Shown piece by piece: positions 32,382-32,823 of a stretch of 32,823 nucleotides of DNA. The DNA is taken from NCBI GenBank assembly GCA_947498785.1, contig CANMLS010000045.1:1-32823 (forward strand), given 5' to 3'. The notes under the pieces are model-generated. The model did not search any database. It saw only the letters and a list, made by a program, of their open reading frames with translations, and was not told the DNA's origin. The translations under genes were made by a program, and so were the position numbers. Within the stretch, counting starts at the first letter, position 1; each line of letters opens with the position of its first letter. Origin of the DNA: an uncultured Aquimarina sp. (GTDB lineage: Bacteria > Bacteroidota > Bacteroidia > Flavobacteriales > Flavobacteriaceae).

Positions 32382-32454
32382 CGCGGGATAGAGCAGTAGG
32401 CAGCTCGTCGGGCTCATAACCCGAAGGTCACAGGTTCGAGTCCTGTTCCCGCTA
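32382..32454 (+). tRNA. Initiator tRNA-Met (CAT)
   Basis: The 73-nt gene folds into a cloverleaf. The acceptor stem CGCGGGA pairs with TCCCGCT except for the first pair. The D stem is GAGC/GCTC and the anticodon arm TCGGG-CTCATAA-CCCGA has the CAU anticodon. The T arm is ACAGG-TTCGAGT-CCTGT and the discriminator base is A. Three G-C pairs next to the anticodon loop and an unpaired first acceptor position (C1-U72) mark it as the initiator. The 3' CCA is not encoded. It has its own promoter and terminator. Confidence 0.95.
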
Positions 32455-32461
32455 CAACAGG

Positions 32462-32491
32462 TAACCTCTTGATTTTCAAGGGGTTATTTTT
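32462..32491 (+). terminator. Terminator after the initiator tRNA
   Basis: TAACCTCTTGA (32462-32472) and TCAAGGGGTTA (32476-32486) form an 11-bp stem with one G-U pair and a 3-nt loop, followed by five T. It lies 7 nt after the tRNA. Confidence 0.85.
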
Positions 32492-32823
32492 GTTTAAGGA
32501 AGTCTGCTTATAAGGATTTTTCATTGGATTTTGGTTTGGAGTACTGTTATGGAGTACTGAATATTGTGCTTTTAATCTCCGAAAATAGTCAGCTCAGCGA
32601 TAGCTTTCTTAATTATTTTCTTGTCAATATAATGCTTGTCTAAGACTTCGTCAGTTGAGGTGCAATTTCTACGTTTATTTTATAAAAAAGCGTTCCTTAT
32701 AAGGTACTATATTGAAAACAAGTTAGTTGTGAGTCATGGGATTCCATTGATTTAAAATGAATTAACTAGTATCGGTTTTATTAGTTTATTTTTGTTTTCG
32801 ATTATAAGAATTAACTATTCGCA
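32492..32823. other. Right end of the window, no intact gene
   Basis: This 332-nt end stretch holds a 9-bp direct repeat (GGAGTACTG at 32538-32546 and 32551-32559, separated by TTAT). It also contains the recombinase-like fragment listed separately. The rest (32680-32823) is A/T-rich and I see nothing in it. Confidence 0.5.
32572..32679 (-). pseudogene. C-terminal remnant of a tyrosine recombinase (possible)
   Basis: The minus strand has an open stretch of 35 codons ending in TAA (stop at 32572-32574), closed upstream by an in-frame TAA at 32680-32682. Its product contains TSTDEVLDKHYIDKKIIKKA and ends AELTIFGD. This resembles the last segment of bacteroidal tyrosine recombinases, where 'S-T-EV--KHY' carries the catalytic tyrosine. 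Codons such as GAC, AAG, CTG and ATC are richer in G and C than in the neighbours. There is no start codon or recombinase core left. The position just past a tRNA is where integrases usually lie. The call rests on a short motif and could be wrong. Confidence 0.35.

Noticed and set aside
1..32823. CRISPR array, intact insertion sequence or prophage
   Set aside because: No regularly spaced direct repeats, transposase genes or phage structural genes were seen. The only mobile trace is the short recombinase-like fragment at the right end.

Overview
The window looks like an ordinary chromosomal segment of a marine-type member of the Flavobacteriaceae (phylum Bacteroidota), possibly close to Aquimarina; the genus is only a guess. 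The evidence is a complete gldKLMN cluster (type IX secretion and gliding), low G+C, A-rich rather than Shine-Dalgarno-rich leaders, several promoters of the Bacteroidota type (TTTG or TTG, about 17-21 nt, then TAnnTTTG), and the linkage miaB - sigma-54 activator - lptE - TPR protein - secG - groES - groEL. No CRISPR array, intact insertion sequence or prophage is visible.

Layout. Positions 1-6936 are on the minus strand: a well-formed promoter in front of miaB starts an operon miaB, Fis-type sigma-54 activator, lptE, TPR protein and secG that ends at a hairpin near 2300-2336. groES-groEL follow under a separate upstream region with a sigma-54-like -24/-12 element, and end at 111-146. From 7067 to 16348 the plus strand carries a multi-TM protein, topA with an arginase-fold protein that has lost metal ligands, and the gliding/T9SS core gldK, gldL, gldM and gldN, closed by a strong terminator. 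Then come an FAD oxidoreductase, a convergent DUF983 zinc-ribbon membrane protein, an ABC-F ATPase, and a MarR regulator followed by a complete tripartite RND efflux operon (adaptor, pump, TolC). A 430-nt gene-free stretch with decayed repeats leads to a small CPXCG protein.

The last third (27187-31988, minus strand) is the leucine-type operon leuC-leuD-leuA-leuB. Its leuD-leuA spacer is unusual: it holds a perfect 33-nt palindrome and a structured element that seems to have another dispersed repeat inside its apical loop. At the right end is an initiator tRNA(Met) with its own promoter and terminator. Its leader contains a second, A/T-substituted copy of the initiator anticodon arm. Just beyond the tRNA is what looks like the C-terminal remnant of a tyrosine recombinase, suggesting past integration at this tRNA.

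Most genes are housekeeping or clade-core. The novelty lies in noncoding and regulatory structure: the sigma-54-like groES promoter next to an activator gene, the leuD-leuA spacer, the tRNA leader mimic, a candidate MarR operator, and the metal-ligand-deficient arginase homologue beside the gliding genes. All calls come from reading the sequence; no database search or folding program was run.
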